From Lacticaseibacillus pantheris DSM 15945 = JCM 12539 = NBRC 106106 (lineage in GTDB: Bacteria; Bacillota; Bacilli; Lactobacillales; Lactobacillaceae): a stretch of 64,000 nucleotides of DNA. The translations under genes were made by a program, and so were the position numbers. The stretch's first letter is position 1. Every line of letters starts with the position of its first letter. The notes below the pieces were generated by a model. That model did no database searches. It was not told where the DNA came from and saw only the letters and a program-made list of their open reading frames with translations. Positions 27,658 to 37,080 of this stretch are shown one piece after another. The stretch is from contig NZ_BBAI01000005.1 of assembly GCF_001311175.1 (NCBI RefSeq), positions 1 to 64,000 of the forward strand. Direction: 5' to 3'.

Positions 27658-28416
27658 TCCGTTACCTTCTTTCCGATGAGGACTTCAGTGAATTGTTTAT
27701 AGTATTTAGCTTCTTCTCGTGAAATACCCGAATCAGTAATTAATCCGGTAACATCGCTTAGTGAAAGGAAGTTGTAGCGGTCGGCTTTTCCAAGCTTAGT
27801 GTGGTCACATACGATATATTTACGTTTTGCACGACTAACGGCTGCTCGTTGAACATTTCCTTCAGCAAAATTTGAGGTTGTTGCGCCTCCTTCCCAAATA
27901 CCGTTGGTGCTAATAAAAGCAACATCAAACACAAAATTTGAAAGGGAGTTTTCGGCAATTGTTCCGACAAACTCGTTCGTAGTCTTGTGGTAAACACCAC
28001 CTGTAAGGGTGACGTCCATATCTTTATCAGCGAGATAATGGAATGAAATGTCTGAGTTTGTGACGAATTGAATGTCCTCATTTTTGGGTAAAAAAATCCA
28101 GACTTGCGAATACAGTAGTCCCCGCACCTAAATAAATACTAGTTTTTGGTTCTACTAAATGAGCTATTTCTCGGCCAATTTCGTCCTTGGCCTCTTTTTG
28201 TAATGCGCGCTTTTCTTTAGTCGTCTTCTCTTCATAGAGGGTTGCACCACCATATATACGGGTCAAAAGATTGTGCTCGGCCATCTCCTTGAGATCACGT
28301 CGTATGGTCATGGCTGCTACGTTTAGCTCGGAGGCTATTTTCACGGTTGTCATGGATCCGGTTTTCGATGAGTTGAGCAGTGATACGATTGCACTTTGAC
28401 GATCTTGTTTAAGCAT
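27654..28416 (-). CDS. DeoR-family sugar regulator, frameshifted
   Basis: N-terminal HTH (DRQSAIVSLLNSSKTGSMTT, then LNVAAMTIRRDLKEMAEHNLL) and a C-terminal DeoRC phosphosugar-sensing domain (IYLGAGTTVF, then ISTNGIWEGG). The frame breaks at the A7 run 28087-28093; six bases join ASLDFLPKNEDIQF and give about 254 residues. ATG 28416 follows AGGGAGGTG. Divergent from the PTS operon it probably represses, with TATGTTC repeats at 28462-28478 as possible sites. Confidence 0.88.
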
Positions 28417-28566
28417 AGCTGCACCTCCCTTAATCATTTTCATTGTACGACCATACGCGAATATGTTCAAGTATGTTCGACTACAGCAGTACGAATATAA
28501 AGACACGTTAATGAATCAACTGCTATCTAGGGCGTCTTGCAGTGATAATTTATTATTGAGAAAATG

Positions 28567-28595
28567 TTGACACAGTTCAAGAAAGCGTTTACTAT
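28567..28595 (+). promoter_or_regulatory. Promoter of galactitol-type PTS operon with cre box
   Basis: TTGACA at 28567-28572 and TACTAT at 28590-28595 have the ideal 17-base spacing. AGAAAGCGTTTACT at 28580-28593 is cre-like and covers the -10, so CcpA binding should repress. The ribosome binding site AAAGGAGA follows at 28643. Confidence 0.7.
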
Positions 28596-28659
28596 ATGAA
28601 CTGGAACAAAGATAAACAAAAAAAATGTAAAGTTGAACATAGAAAGGAGATCTTTGCGA

Positions 28660-29150
28660 ATGTACGAATCCATGTTTGACAAGGATTTGGTGAATCTTCA
28701 CGTTGACGCCAGTAATTCAACTGAATTGTTCGAGTTGGTTGGACAAGATGCACAAGACAAAGGGTTTGCCAATCCAGCTATATAGCCGGTCTTGAAAGGC
28801 GAGAATCAAAATTTCCAACAGGATTAATTTTTCCCGATATTCAGTTAGCTTTACCGCATGTAGATCCGGAGTTTGTAAAGCAACCATTTATCTACGTCGC
28901 GAGAACTGTTAGGCCGTTAAGTTGGTTGCAGATGGGTGATAGTAAGCCGATGGACACTGACAGATTTATGTTTTTGGGAATTAAGGAACCGTCGAAGCAG
29001 GTCGGACTGTTATCGTCAATTATCGCTGCATTTCAAGATGAAAACTTCGTAACCACTTTTAAAGCGGCAAGTAGTGAGAACGAAATGGTCAATTTGCTGG
29101 TAAAAAAAATTTACACAGGTTCCAGTATAGAAAGGGAGTATGGAAGATGA
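28660..29150 (+). CDS. PTS EIIA, galactitol/fructose type, frameshifted
   Basis: Phosphoryl carrier of the galactitol-type PTS. The phosphorylatable His is in QLALPHVDPEF; GLERRESKFPTGL precedes it. The frame breaks near 28782, where one missing A (CCAGC to CCAAGC) gives NPSYIAGLERRE. The C-terminus is uncertain: with the A8 run at 29102-29109 as given it reads VKKIYTGSSIEREYGR and overlaps EIIB, with seven A it ends KKFTQVPV before a good ribosome binding site. ATG 28660 is chosen by AAAGGAGA. Confidence 0.85.
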
Positions 29151-29480
29151 AGACGATTTTAGTATGTTGTGGTTCTGGTGTGGCTACGAGCCCACAGGTT
29201 GCAAACAAGATTAATGATTTTTTTGTCAGATAATGATCTTGACGATTTTGCACATGCTGAACCCCACCCAGTAGAAACCGCAAAATCACGGATTGATGGT
29301 AATAAGGACATTATTATTTATGTTGGCATTGCACCGGCAGATGACGACTTAAAGGAAACGATTGAAGAAAACCACGTTACAGAGATTGTCGGTGTTCCTT
29401 GGCTGACCGGCATGGGTGAAGATGAGGCTAACGAAAAGGTTAGAGACGTTGTTGAACAAAACATGAAGGCAATCAATTGA
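29147..29480 (+). CDS. PTS EIIB, galactitol type, frameshifted
   Basis: About 110 residues. The active Cys is in ILVCCGSGVATS near the N-terminus. The T7 run at 29217-29223 breaks the frame; six T give KINDFLSDNDLDDFAHAEPH and the remainder to 29480. It takes phosphate from EIIA and passes it to the sugar at EIIC. The gene sits 14 bases before EIIC. Confidence 0.87.
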
Positions 29481-29494
29481 GGAGATGAACAGTC

Positions 29495-30889
29495 ATGAAC
29501 TGGAATAGTATTGTTCAGGCTATACTATCGCCCGGACCTTCAGTCGTTGTTTCAGCACTAATAATGATTTTAGGCCTGGCATTCGGTATGAAAGCATCAA
29601 AGGCTATTCTTTCTGGTTTATATCTGGGTGTTGGTTTTATTGGTATGAGTATGGCCATCAATCAATTGGTTGCGGTTGTTACTCCTGCTTCCAAGGCATT
29701 GGCTAAAAATACTGGCATTAACTTACCTGCTGTCGACTTTGGATGGACAGGGGCATCTGCAATTACGTGGGCATGGGCCGTTGCGTTTGTATTTTTCGCG
29801 ATTGAAATTGGTGTCAATGTGGTTATGCTAGCTACCAAGACGACCAATGTTGTTAACGCAGATATGTGGAATGTGTGGGGCATTGCGCTTACTGGCTATA
29901 TGATCTACTTTGCGACTAATAGTTATATTTGGGCCTTTATTGCTGGGGCCATTCAGGCTGTAATCAGTCTTAAGCTTGGTGACATGTGGGCACCTGAGAT
30001 AGAGGACATGCTGGGGTACCCAGGCATTACCGTGCCACATATCGAGGCTTTTACAGCCGTGATTATGTGGCCAGTTAACCGGCTGATGGATTTCATCCCT
30101 GTATTTAACCGTCAGTGGGATGCAAAGGCACTGAAAAAGAAGATTGGTATTCTGTCCGAACCAGTCGTAATGGGCTTTATTATTGGTCTTATTTTAGGAC
30201 TTGCAGGCCGATACAACGTCGGTGCGTCACTTAGTTTGGGGGTAACCGTCGGAGCTGTTATGGCAATCTTCCCAGTTATGGCGAAGTTCTTTATGGATGC
30301 CCTAACACCATTTGGTACTCAGATGAGTAACTTTATGAAGAAACGGTTTAAGGATCGCGAATTTGTGATAGGCCTTGACTGGCCAGTATTAGGTCAAAGT
30401 ACGGAGTTATGGGTGACGATGGTTATCCTTATTCCGATTAGCATTGTGTACGCGGCTATTCTTCCTGGAAACGAAATTTTGCCAATGGGTGGGGTCATTA
30501 ACTACTGTCTCGGTGTTGGCGGATTGTTACTGACCGGCGGTAATTTACTACGCATGCTGGTTCTAGGGGTTATTTATGAACCAATGTTTCTATACGGCAG
30601 CACCTACTTTACTAACGTATTCACTAAACTGGCTCGAGATACAGGCGCAGTTAATGTTGGTAAGGGCAACCTAGTTTCCTGGAGTTCCATTGAGGCTCCA
30701 GATCTTCGCTTCCTGATGGCCAAGGCGTTCTCGGGCAACATTCTGGCTTGGATTGGCTTAGTAGCATTACTGGCACTATTCATTGTGGTTTACCTGTACT
30801 TCAAGAAGCACCCGTTACCAGCAAAGGCCTACACGAGTCTAAGTAAGAACACTAAAAAGCCGGTGGTTAAGGCTGAAGCTGCTAAATAA
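29495..30889 (+). CDS. PTS EIIC, galactitol family
   Basis: Membrane permease of the galactitol (Gat/SgcC) PTS family, 464 residues, intact, with about ten hydrophobic spans. Recognisable segments are GPSVVVSALIMILGLAFGMKAS near the start (starting at about residue 14) and the EIEDMLGYPGITVPH cytoplasmic loop. It has GAGGAGATG upstream. Substrate is probably a hexitol or pentitol or related ketose; the class II aldolase downstream argues for a product that is cleaved after a second phosphorylation. Confidence 0.9.
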   Translation: MNWNSIVQAILSPGPSVVVSALIMILGLAFGMKASKAILSGLYLGVGFIGMSMAINQLVAVVTPASKALAKNTGINLPAVDFGWTGASAITWAWAVAFVFFAIEIGVNVVMLATKTTNVVNADMWNVWGIALTGYMIYFATNSYIWAFIAGAIQAVISLKLGDMWAPEIEDMLGYPGITVPHIEAFTAVIMWPVNRLMDFIPVFNRQWDAKALKKKIGILSEPVVMGFIIGLILGLAGRYNVGASLSLGVTVGAVMAIFPVMAKFFMDALTPFGTQMSNFMKKRFKDREFVIGLDWPVLGQSTELWVTMVILIPISIVYAAILPGNEILPMGGVINYCLGVGGLLLTGGNLLRMLVLGVIYEPMFLYGSTYFTNVFTKLARDTGAVNVGKGNLVSWSSIEAPDLRFLMAKAFSGNILAWIGLVALLALFIVVYLYFKKHPLPAKAYTSLSKNTKKPVVKAEAAK

Positions 30890-30911
30890 AAGACGAACGG
30901 GGGAAACTGGA

Positions 30912-31118
30912 ATGAAAATCATGTTGTTGAACAAGCGCTTTTGGACTGCAATTAGTTTTGCAACATTCGCGCTGTTCTTGGTGGCGGTGATCACACAGCG
31001 GTACTGGTTAAACGTTGGTGTCATTATTTTGGGACTTCTGATTAAAAAGTATGGTTCCCCAATTATATTTTTAGAGGGGCAGCAGCGCCGGAAACGGCTA
31101 AAAAAAAGATTTAGTTAA
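30912..31118 (+). CDS. Small two-helix membrane protein
   Basis: 68 residues with two hydrophobic segments (about residues 11-28 and 32-46) and a strongly basic tail (QQRRKRLKKRF). It lies between EIIC and the aldolase with GGGGGAAAC upstream, so it belongs to the operon. No family recognised. The A8 run at 31100-31107 near the end may be overcalled; with seven A the tail would extend to a stop just before the aldolase ribosome binding site. Confidence 0.6.
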   Translation: MKIMLLNKRFWTAISFATFALFLVAVITQRYWLNVGVIILGLLIKKYGSPIIFLEGQQRRKRLKKRFS

Positions 31119-31166
31119 TGCGCGGGTGATTAAGGTTTCTAACAATCAAAAAGGACGGTAATTATT

Positions 31167-31970
31167 ATGATTAGTGCACCGGATGGACGTATTATTTTTG
31201 AACACGAACGTGAAGACCTCGCAAAGATGGTTAAGTTGATTATGGAACGTGACGATACCAATATTGCGGGCGGTAATTTTTCCTTCAAGGTGACAGACGA
31301 CGATGGCAAGGACTACATCATCATGACGCCAACGATGATGTCTCAGGCGTATATGGGAGAATTATCTCCAGAACAAATCTTGGTTGTTGAGCCGCACACT
31401 CGTCGAATTGTTGCCGGTGAAGGGAAGCTTACTCGTGAAATCAACTTACACGAAGGCGTTTATGATGCCAACCCTAACATTCGTGCTGTCTTACACTCTC
31501 ACGCAATTAACAACATGTTCTGGGCAACCAGCGGATTGCCTGAACCTAACGTCACGGAAGCAACTCAGAAGCTACATGAAATTGAGACCCTGGAGTACGA
31601 GCCAAATTGCTCGGAACCCCTAGCGGAGTTGGTCAGTGAACACATCACTGACATCGGCGATAGGGCACTGATGCATATGTATTTGTTGAATAGTCATGGT
31701 GTCTTAATTACTGTTGGCAAAAAGGATAAGGTGATGGATGGGCTTTCCGCTATTCATCAGGCGTTGGCAATTGTCGATACTAGTGAGTGGAATGCGCAAA
31801 TTGCGTACAAGCAAGCTGTGTTCCAAAAATTAGGGTTGTTGGATGGCTTCTACTCTGAAGGCTCTAAAATTGGTACTTTGGACGATCTCAAGGAAGGTAA
31901 GGCAATCTTTAATCCTAACGCAGGCATCGGCAAGTCAGATAAATCTAAAAAGCGCTCAGTGATTGTTTAA
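31167..31970 (+). CDS. Class II aldolase/adducin-family protein
   Basis: 267 residues, intact. Zinc-site landmarks are NIAGGNFSFK, VLHSHAIN (two His) and LLNSHGVLITV (third His), with Glu positions as in FucA/AraD. Family members cleave or epimerise phosphorylated ketoses such as fuculose- or ribulose-phosphate. It is the last gene of the galactitol-type PTS operon. A conventional Gat pathway uses a GatY-type aldolase instead, so the substrate is probably not galactitol. Confidence 0.87.
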   Translation: MISAPDGRIIFEHEREDLAKMVKLIMERDDTNIAGGNFSFKVTDDDGKDYIIMTPTMMSQAYMGELSPEQILVVEPHTRRIVAGEGKLTREINLHEGVYDANPNIRAVLHSHAINNMFWATSGLPEPNVTEATQKLHEIETLEYEPNCSEPLAELVSEHITDIGDRALMHMYLLNSHGVLITVGKKDKVMDGLSAIHQALAIVDTSEWNAQIAYKQAVFQKLGLLDGFYSEGSKIGTLDDLKEGKAIFNPNAGIGKSDKSKKRSVIV

Positions 31971-31992
31971 TAGGTAATGCAGAATTGAATAA

Positions 31993-32048
31993 TTCCCCCC
32001 AAAAAAAAGATTTAATCGCCCCACTTGGTCAGTGGGACGATTTTTTTG
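31993..32048 (+). terminator. Terminator of the galactitol-type PTS operon
   Basis: AATCGCCCCACTT pairs imperfectly with CAGTGGGACGATT, flanked by A8 and T7 runs, so it may act in both directions. Confidence 0.75.
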
Positions 32049-32077
32049 TTCAAAAAAATGTGAGACTAATAATTTAA

Positions 32078-32146
32078 TTGCCATTGACGTTAAAAAGTTA
32101 TGAGTATATGATGAAGACACTGAAAATGTTATGACGTTCTATAACG
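32078..32146 (+). promoter_or_regulatory. Promoter and candidate GntR operator of the ABC operon
   Basis: TTGACG and TATGAT are separated by 17 bases (about 32084-32112). Just downstream, GTTAT-N8-ATAAC (32128-32145) ends in ATAACGTG. A related perfect palindrome TATAACGTTATA occurs upstream of the deglycase at 35993, suggesting that one regulator controls both. Confidence 0.6.
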
Positions 32147-32170
32147 TGTTGCAAAAATGGAGGGAATTCT

Positions 32171-32990
32171 ATGTTTAAAAAAAGGGAAGATATTTATTGG
32201 AATTGCCGTTGCTTTACTGGCAACAATTTCTTTGTCAGCCTGTGGCAAGTCGGCCAATGCTTCGAGCGATGGTGATGTGGGGCGAATTCAGAAGAAGGGA
32301 ACACTAGTGGTTGGTATTATTAGTTCCAATCCCCCGTATGAATTCCATACTAGCATCAATGGCAAGGACAAATTTAGGGGCTCAGATGTTAAATTGGTTA
32401 AAGCCATTTCAAAGAAGCTGGGCGTTAAGTATCAGCTTAAACAAATGGATGTGGACGGGTTGCTACCTGCATTACAGGCCAAAAAGGTGGATATGTTGGT
32501 GACATCATTAAGTCCAACCCCAGAGCGGAAAAAGGCGGCTGAATTTTCTAATGTTTACTACAAGAGCACCGCTGCTATTACAGTTAGAAAGACAGATTTC
32601 AAAAAAATTTAATGGCAATACTAAAGCACTGAGCCGGGCAACTATCGCGGTAGTTAATTCTTCAACTCAGGAAGCAATGTTACAAAAAAAATGTATCCTA
32701 ACGCTACTTTGAAGAAATTCTCTAAGGTTACTGATTTAGCGCTGGCCGTTGCAAACAACAAGGCGGATGCTTTCTGTATTGATGTTCCCACTACCAAACT
32801 GCTTTTACGCCAAAATCCTTCATTGAAGCAGACCAACTTTAACCACGATGATGGTAGTGTTGGTGCCGCGGTAGCAATGCCCAAGGGTACATCGGAGAAT
32901 CTGATTAAAAAGGTCAACCAAGTTATTAAGGCTAATAAGCAACAGTACTCCAAGTGGGTCATTGATGAGACTAAGTATGTTCAGGAATAA
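32171..32990 (+). CDS. ABC transporter substrate-binding lipoprotein, amino-acid type, frameshifted
   Basis: SBP_bac_3 family. The lipobox LSACG follows a hydrophobic signal, so it is anchored outside the membrane. VVGIISSNPPYEFHT and KLGVKYQLKQMDVDGLLPAL are ligand-pocket regions. The frame breaks at three A runs (32175-32181, 32601-32607, 32683-32690); with six A in each, about 272 residues result. Family fits polar amino acids, but the kinase and deglycase downstream argue for a glycated amino acid (fructosamine) as ligand. Confidence 0.87.
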
Positions 32991-33031
32991 AATTGATCAG
33001 CCACACGTACCGGACTGAGGAGGAATGAAAA

Positions 33032-33706
33032 TTGGCGAATTTCTTTAGCGGTTTTTCATTTTTGAAAAACTATTGGCAGTTCTTCGTGACGGGTGTCGAG
33101 GTGACCATTGAGCTGGCAATTGTATCAATTATTTTGGGTACAGTGCTAGGAATAATGCTCGCGATGGCGAAGCGCTCAAAGGCATGGATATTAAGCCTGC
33201 TGTCCAAGGCATTTATCGGTTTTATTCGTGATACCCCGTTACTTGCTCAGATTTATATTGTTTATATTGCGCTCCCGGCGGTTACAGGTTTAAGCGTGCC
33301 GGACTTTGTAACCGGGGCAGTGGCGTTAACGTTATATTCGTCAGCGTACATTGCAGAAATTATTCGCAGTGGCATTCAATCGTTACCAGCAGGTCAAAGT
33401 GAAGCGGCTGCGAGCTTAGGAATGACGAGTAGGCAGGCAATGCGAGACATTATTTTACCGCAAGCGTTTAAGAACATTTTGCCTGCTTTAGGCAACCAAT
33501 TTATTGGTAACGTGAAGGATTCGTCTTTAGTTTCAGTATTGGGAATTACTGATTTGATGTACCAGGCGCAGACCGTGCGAGGGTCTACTGCGCTGGGATT
33601 ACAGCCGATATTAGTTGCATCAGGATTGTATTTAATTATGACCTGGTTGTTGAACCGTGTGTTGAGCTATGGTGAAAGGAGGATGAGCGTAAGTGATAAC
33701 CGTTAA
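33032..33706 (+). CDS. ABC transporter permease, amino-acid type
   Basis: His/Glu/Gln/Arg-type permease of about 224 residues, intact, with five hydrophobic spans. The EAA loop reads GQSEAAASLGMTSRQAMRDI. It starts behind GAGGAATG with a TTG or the equivalent codon at 33032. The stop overlaps the ATPase start by 14 bases, which implies translational coupling. Confidence 0.92.
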   Translation: MANFFSGFSFLKNYWQFFVTGVEVTIELAIVSIILGTVLGIMLAMAKRSKAWILSLLSKAFIGFIRDTPLLAQIYIVYIALPAVTGLSVPDFVTGAVALTLYSSAYIAEIIRSGIQSLPAGQSEAAASLGMTSRQAMRDIILPQAFKNILPALGNQFIGNVKDSSLVSVLGITDLMYQAQTVRGSTALGLQPILVASGLYLIMTWLLNRVLSYGERRMSVSDNR

Positions 33707-34421
33707 TCATGTAGCTAAATCGTTCGGAGAAAATTTAGTGCTGTCTGATATTGATTTTGAAATTAATGATGGTGAGGTCGTAGTAGTAATTGGCCCTTCT
33801 GGCTCAGGAAAAAGCACGCTGTTGCGCTGTCTAAATGGGTTAGAGCAACCTACCAGCGGCACGGTCGCCGTGGACGGACAAGTTATTTCTGATGCTAAGG
33901 TTAAAATTGAAAAGATTCGTGCAAAGATGGGGATGGTGTTTCAGCAGTTCAATTTATTCCCACATTACACTGTTCTTGAAAATATTGTACATGCTCCAAT
34001 GGTGGTTAAACACGAAACAAGGGATGTTGCTACCAAGCATGCAAAAGAGTTGCTGAGGCAGGTAGGACTCGCAGAAAAAAATTAATAGTTATCCTTTATC
34101 ACTATCTGGTGGACAGCAACAGCGGATTGCTATTGCACGAGCCTTGGCAATGGAACCAGAAATTATGCTCTTTGATGAACCGACCAGCGCCCTTGACCCT
34201 GAAATGGTGAAGGAAGTACTTCAGGTCATGAAATCTTTGGCGCACAGTGGCATGACAATGGTTGTTGTCACTCATGAGATGGGTTTTGCACGGGAGGTGG
34301 GGATCGAATTCTGTTTATGGATGAGGGCAGGATTCAGGAGAGTGGAACTCCTGAAGAGGTCTTTGACCATCCTCAGTCTGAACGTACACGTGATTTCCTA
34401 AGTAAGGTATTATATGACTAG
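33693..34421 (+). CDS. ABC transporter ATPase, amino-acid type, frameshifted
   Basis: GlnQ-like ATPase. Walker [11 protein letters not shown]-loop FQQFNLFPH, signature [15 protein letters not shown], Walker [14 protein letters not shown] and switch THEMGFA are visible. Two frame breaks: the A7 run at 34075-34081 (six gives [13 protein letters not shown]) and one missing G near 34303 (five G give [16 protein letters not shown]). The repaired protein is about 242 residues and ends at 34421. GTG 33693 has GAAAGGAGG upstream. Confidence 0.92.
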
Positions 34422-34444
34422 AAAACAGAAACGGATGTGAGTAT

Positions 34445-35166
34445 ATGATTGATCGCCAGAGGGTCTCACCGCTTTACTTGCAGATAAAAAAAGCAAATTA
34501 TTGCAGACATTGAATCTCATAAATATCCTGAAGGTAGTCAGATACCATCAGAAGGTGAACTTGAGCAAAAGTATGGGGTCAGTCGTATTACGGTAAGACG
34601 CGCTGTTAGTGAATTGGTCACTGAAAATTTTTTTGGTCAAGAAACAAGGGCGTGGAACGTACGTGCAGCAGCCAAGGATGGTTCGTAACTTATTGTCCTT
34701 AGATAGTTACACCCATTACCGTGAGTCATTGGGTGAGCGTCCGGAACGCCATGTTGTTAAAAATGAAATAGTAATGGCCGATTCTCGAATAGCTGAAGAG
34801 CTGGGTGTGGCAGAGGGTGCCGAAGTGTTTACTTTGGGACGAGTAATGCTATTAAGTCCTGGAAACTCAGGCTATGAGGAAAGCATATATTCAGTGGATC
34901 TTTTCCCTCAGCTAAATCAACTTGTCAATGATGATTCGTCAATGACCAAGTTATTGAAGGAACGGTATGGGGCAACGATGGGTAAGGATAGGAACATGAT
35001 TAATGTAGTTTCTGCCACTACAGAAATTGCCGAATTAATTAATGTTGGAGTGGCCGAACCCGTTTATCAGGTAGACAAGACTACATTTAGCAATACAGGA
35101 AGCCGACTGTATCATTCCACTATGTTCTATGATGCTCGAAAGGTTAGCTTTGTAGTCGAAAATTAG
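34445..35166 (+). CDS. GntR/HutC-family regulator (FrlR-like), frameshifted
   Basis: N-terminal winged helix (VSPLYLQIKKQIIADIE, then GSQIPSEGELEQKYGVSRIT) and a C-terminal UTRA ligand domain. Breaks occur at the A7 run 34487-34493 and the T7 run 34628-34634; six bases in each give about 240 residues with GRGTYVQQP. It sits inside the ABC, kinase and deglycase operon and probably senses a phosphorylated fructosamine. Candidate sites are near 32128 and 35993. Confidence 0.85.
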
Positions 35167-35175
35167 GGAGGCAAC

Positions 35176-35980
35176 ATGAAGGCTATTGGTATAGGCGATA
35201 ACGTTGTCGATATGTATTTAACTGAAAAAAAAGATGTATTTGGGTGGTAACGCACTTAACTTTGCCGTTTTCGCAAATCGCCTTGGAATAGACTCAGCAT
35301 TTGTTGGCGTTTTTGGTAATGATCAACGGGCTAGTTTTGCTTTGGACGTGCTGAATCAACTTAATGTTGACACGTCACATTCGAAGGCTAATCCCGGCGA
35401 AAATGGATTTTCAAGGGTGGAGTTACTTAACGGGGACCGTAGATTTCTAGGCAGCAATCGTGGCGGTGTGTTACGGGATGGCTTAAATCTAAACGTTTAC
35501 GACATTGAATTTATTAATGGGTTTGATTTGGCACATTTCAATATTAACGGTTCAGCCGATGAGTATCTGGACCTAGTCAAAATTCCCAAAGTATATGATT
35601 TCTCAGATCTATTCACCGAAGAAGTGATAGCCCAAGTGGCAGGTAAGGTGGGCTTGGCGTGCTTTTCGTGTGGTGGTATGTCCAAAGGCGATGTTGATAG
35701 CTTATGCCACTTCGTCGAAAAAGCGGGTTGCGATAGTGTTCTATGCACATTAGGTAGTCAAGGATCCGTTGTTTATAGTAACGGATTGTTTTACTGGCAG
35801 GATGCTGTTCGAGTAAAGGCTGTGGACACTATGGGAGCGGGTGACGCCTTCATTACTGCTTTTTCGATAGAGTGGGTACAGAAAACTCATTCTATCGAGG
35901 AGTCCATGATAAAGGCTCGGGATTTTGCAACTGAGCAGGTCATGACTAATGGGTCATTCGGTTTCGGACGGTCATTTTAA
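35176..35980 (+). CDS. frlD: FrlD-like fructosamine 6-kinase, frameshifted
   Basis: PfkB kinase of about 268 residues. MKAIGIGDNVVDMYL, GGNALNFAVFANRLG and VDTMGAGDAFITAF closely follow fructoselysine 6-kinase (IGDN-VD-Y, GGNA-N-AVY, IDTMGAGDSFI). The A8 run at 35225-35232 breaks the frame; seven A give TEKKMYLGGNALN. It would phosphorylate the imported Amadori compound at C6 for the deglycase that follows 56 bases on. ATG 35176 has GGGAGGC upstream. Confidence 0.85.
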
Positions 35981-35992
35981 CGTTAGTTCTTA

Positions 35993-36004
35993 TATAACGT
36001 TATA
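35993..36004. promoter_or_regulatory. Palindrome TATAACGTTATA upstream of frlB
   Basis: Perfect 12-bp palindrome in the gap between the kinase and deglycase genes, followed by GCACGT. Half-sites resemble those near 32128-32145. Candidate operator for the GntR regulator at 34445, perhaps giving the deglycase its own regulated promoter. Confidence 0.5.
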
Positions 36005-36035
36005 GCACGTATTGAAAAAAAGGAGAATAAACGGT

Positions 36036-37034
36036 ATGCAAAATGAAGTACAGACCACGTCATTGGTAGAAGTTCAACAGATGGTTCAAAGTATTACTAA
36101 GCAACAAGGAATTAGTACGTTAGCCTTTGTTGGCTGTGGCGCATCGATGTCAGAACTTTACCCGGCAAAGTATTTTCTGGAGCAAGAGGCGCATTCCCTA
36201 CGAACTGCACTGTTGACCGCGAATGAATTCAACTATGCGCGTCCTAACTTTGCGGATGAGAGTGCTGTTGTCGTTGTCGCTTCGCTAGGGGGAACCACCA
36301 AAGAATCCATCGAGGCTACAAAAAAATGCACATGATTGGGGATGTACCGTTGTGGCGGTTACCCATAATCCCGATGCAAAATTAACGGAGGCGGCCGATT
36401 ATGTCCTGGTTCACAGTTTCTTTACCAGCTATGCGACCAAGGCGGCTAAAACCAAAGTGGTGTTAGAATTCTCTGCTGAAATGTTAAATGCCGTTGAGGC
36501 TACGATAATTACGATGCCATACAGACAGCATTTGCGGGAATTGATGATGTAATTAATGAAGGGGTCAAATCAGTTACACCCGCAGCAAAGGAGTTTGCAC
36601 AGGAATATAAGGATGATCAACTGATCTATACGATCTCAAGCGGTGCCACTTTCGGGACAGCATACTCTACTGCTAACTTTTTATTTATGGAAATGCAGTG
36701 GATTGCCAGTCCGGTAATTCATTCTGGTGAGTATTTTCATGGCCCGTTTGAGATGACTAATAATGGAACACCATACCTACTGTTTATGAATGACGGGAAG
36801 ACCAGGCATCTTGATGCACGTGTATTGGAGTTCCTGCAACGGTTTGATGCACGGGTTACGGTAATTGATGCTAAGGACTATGGTCTGGACAGCGTTTGTG
36901 CACCGACTGTAATTGATTACTTTAATCCACTCATTATTACTGGGGTAATGCGTGTATACGCTGAAGAACTGGCGAAGGTCAGGAATCATCCTTTAACTAA
37001 GCGACAGTATATGTGGAAACTGGAAAATTACTAG
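36036..37034 (+). CDS. frlB: FrlB/GfrF-like fructosamine-6-phosphate deglycase, frameshifted
   Basis: Double SIS-domain protein of about 332 residues. The first SIS domain has FVGCGASMSELYPAKYF and ASLGGTTKESIEA. The second has ISSGATFGTAY and the active-site block SGEYFHGPFEMT. It ends with LTKRQYMWK, a family hallmark. Breaks are at the A7 run 36319-36325 and one missing G near 36508 (GAGGCTAC to GAGGGCTAC). It should split 6-phosphofructosyl amino acid into glucose 6-phosphate and the amino acid. Confidence 0.85.
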
Positions 37035-37038
37035 AATT

Positions 37039-37069
37039 AAAAAGCTCGCGGATTTTCCGCGAGCTTTTT
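37039..37069. terminator. Bidirectional terminator
   Basis: AAAAAGCTCGCGGA and TCCGCGAGCTTTTT form a perfect stem around a very short loop, between the convergent frlB and GntR genes. Confidence 0.85.
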
Positions 37070-37080
37070 GTTTAGGAATA

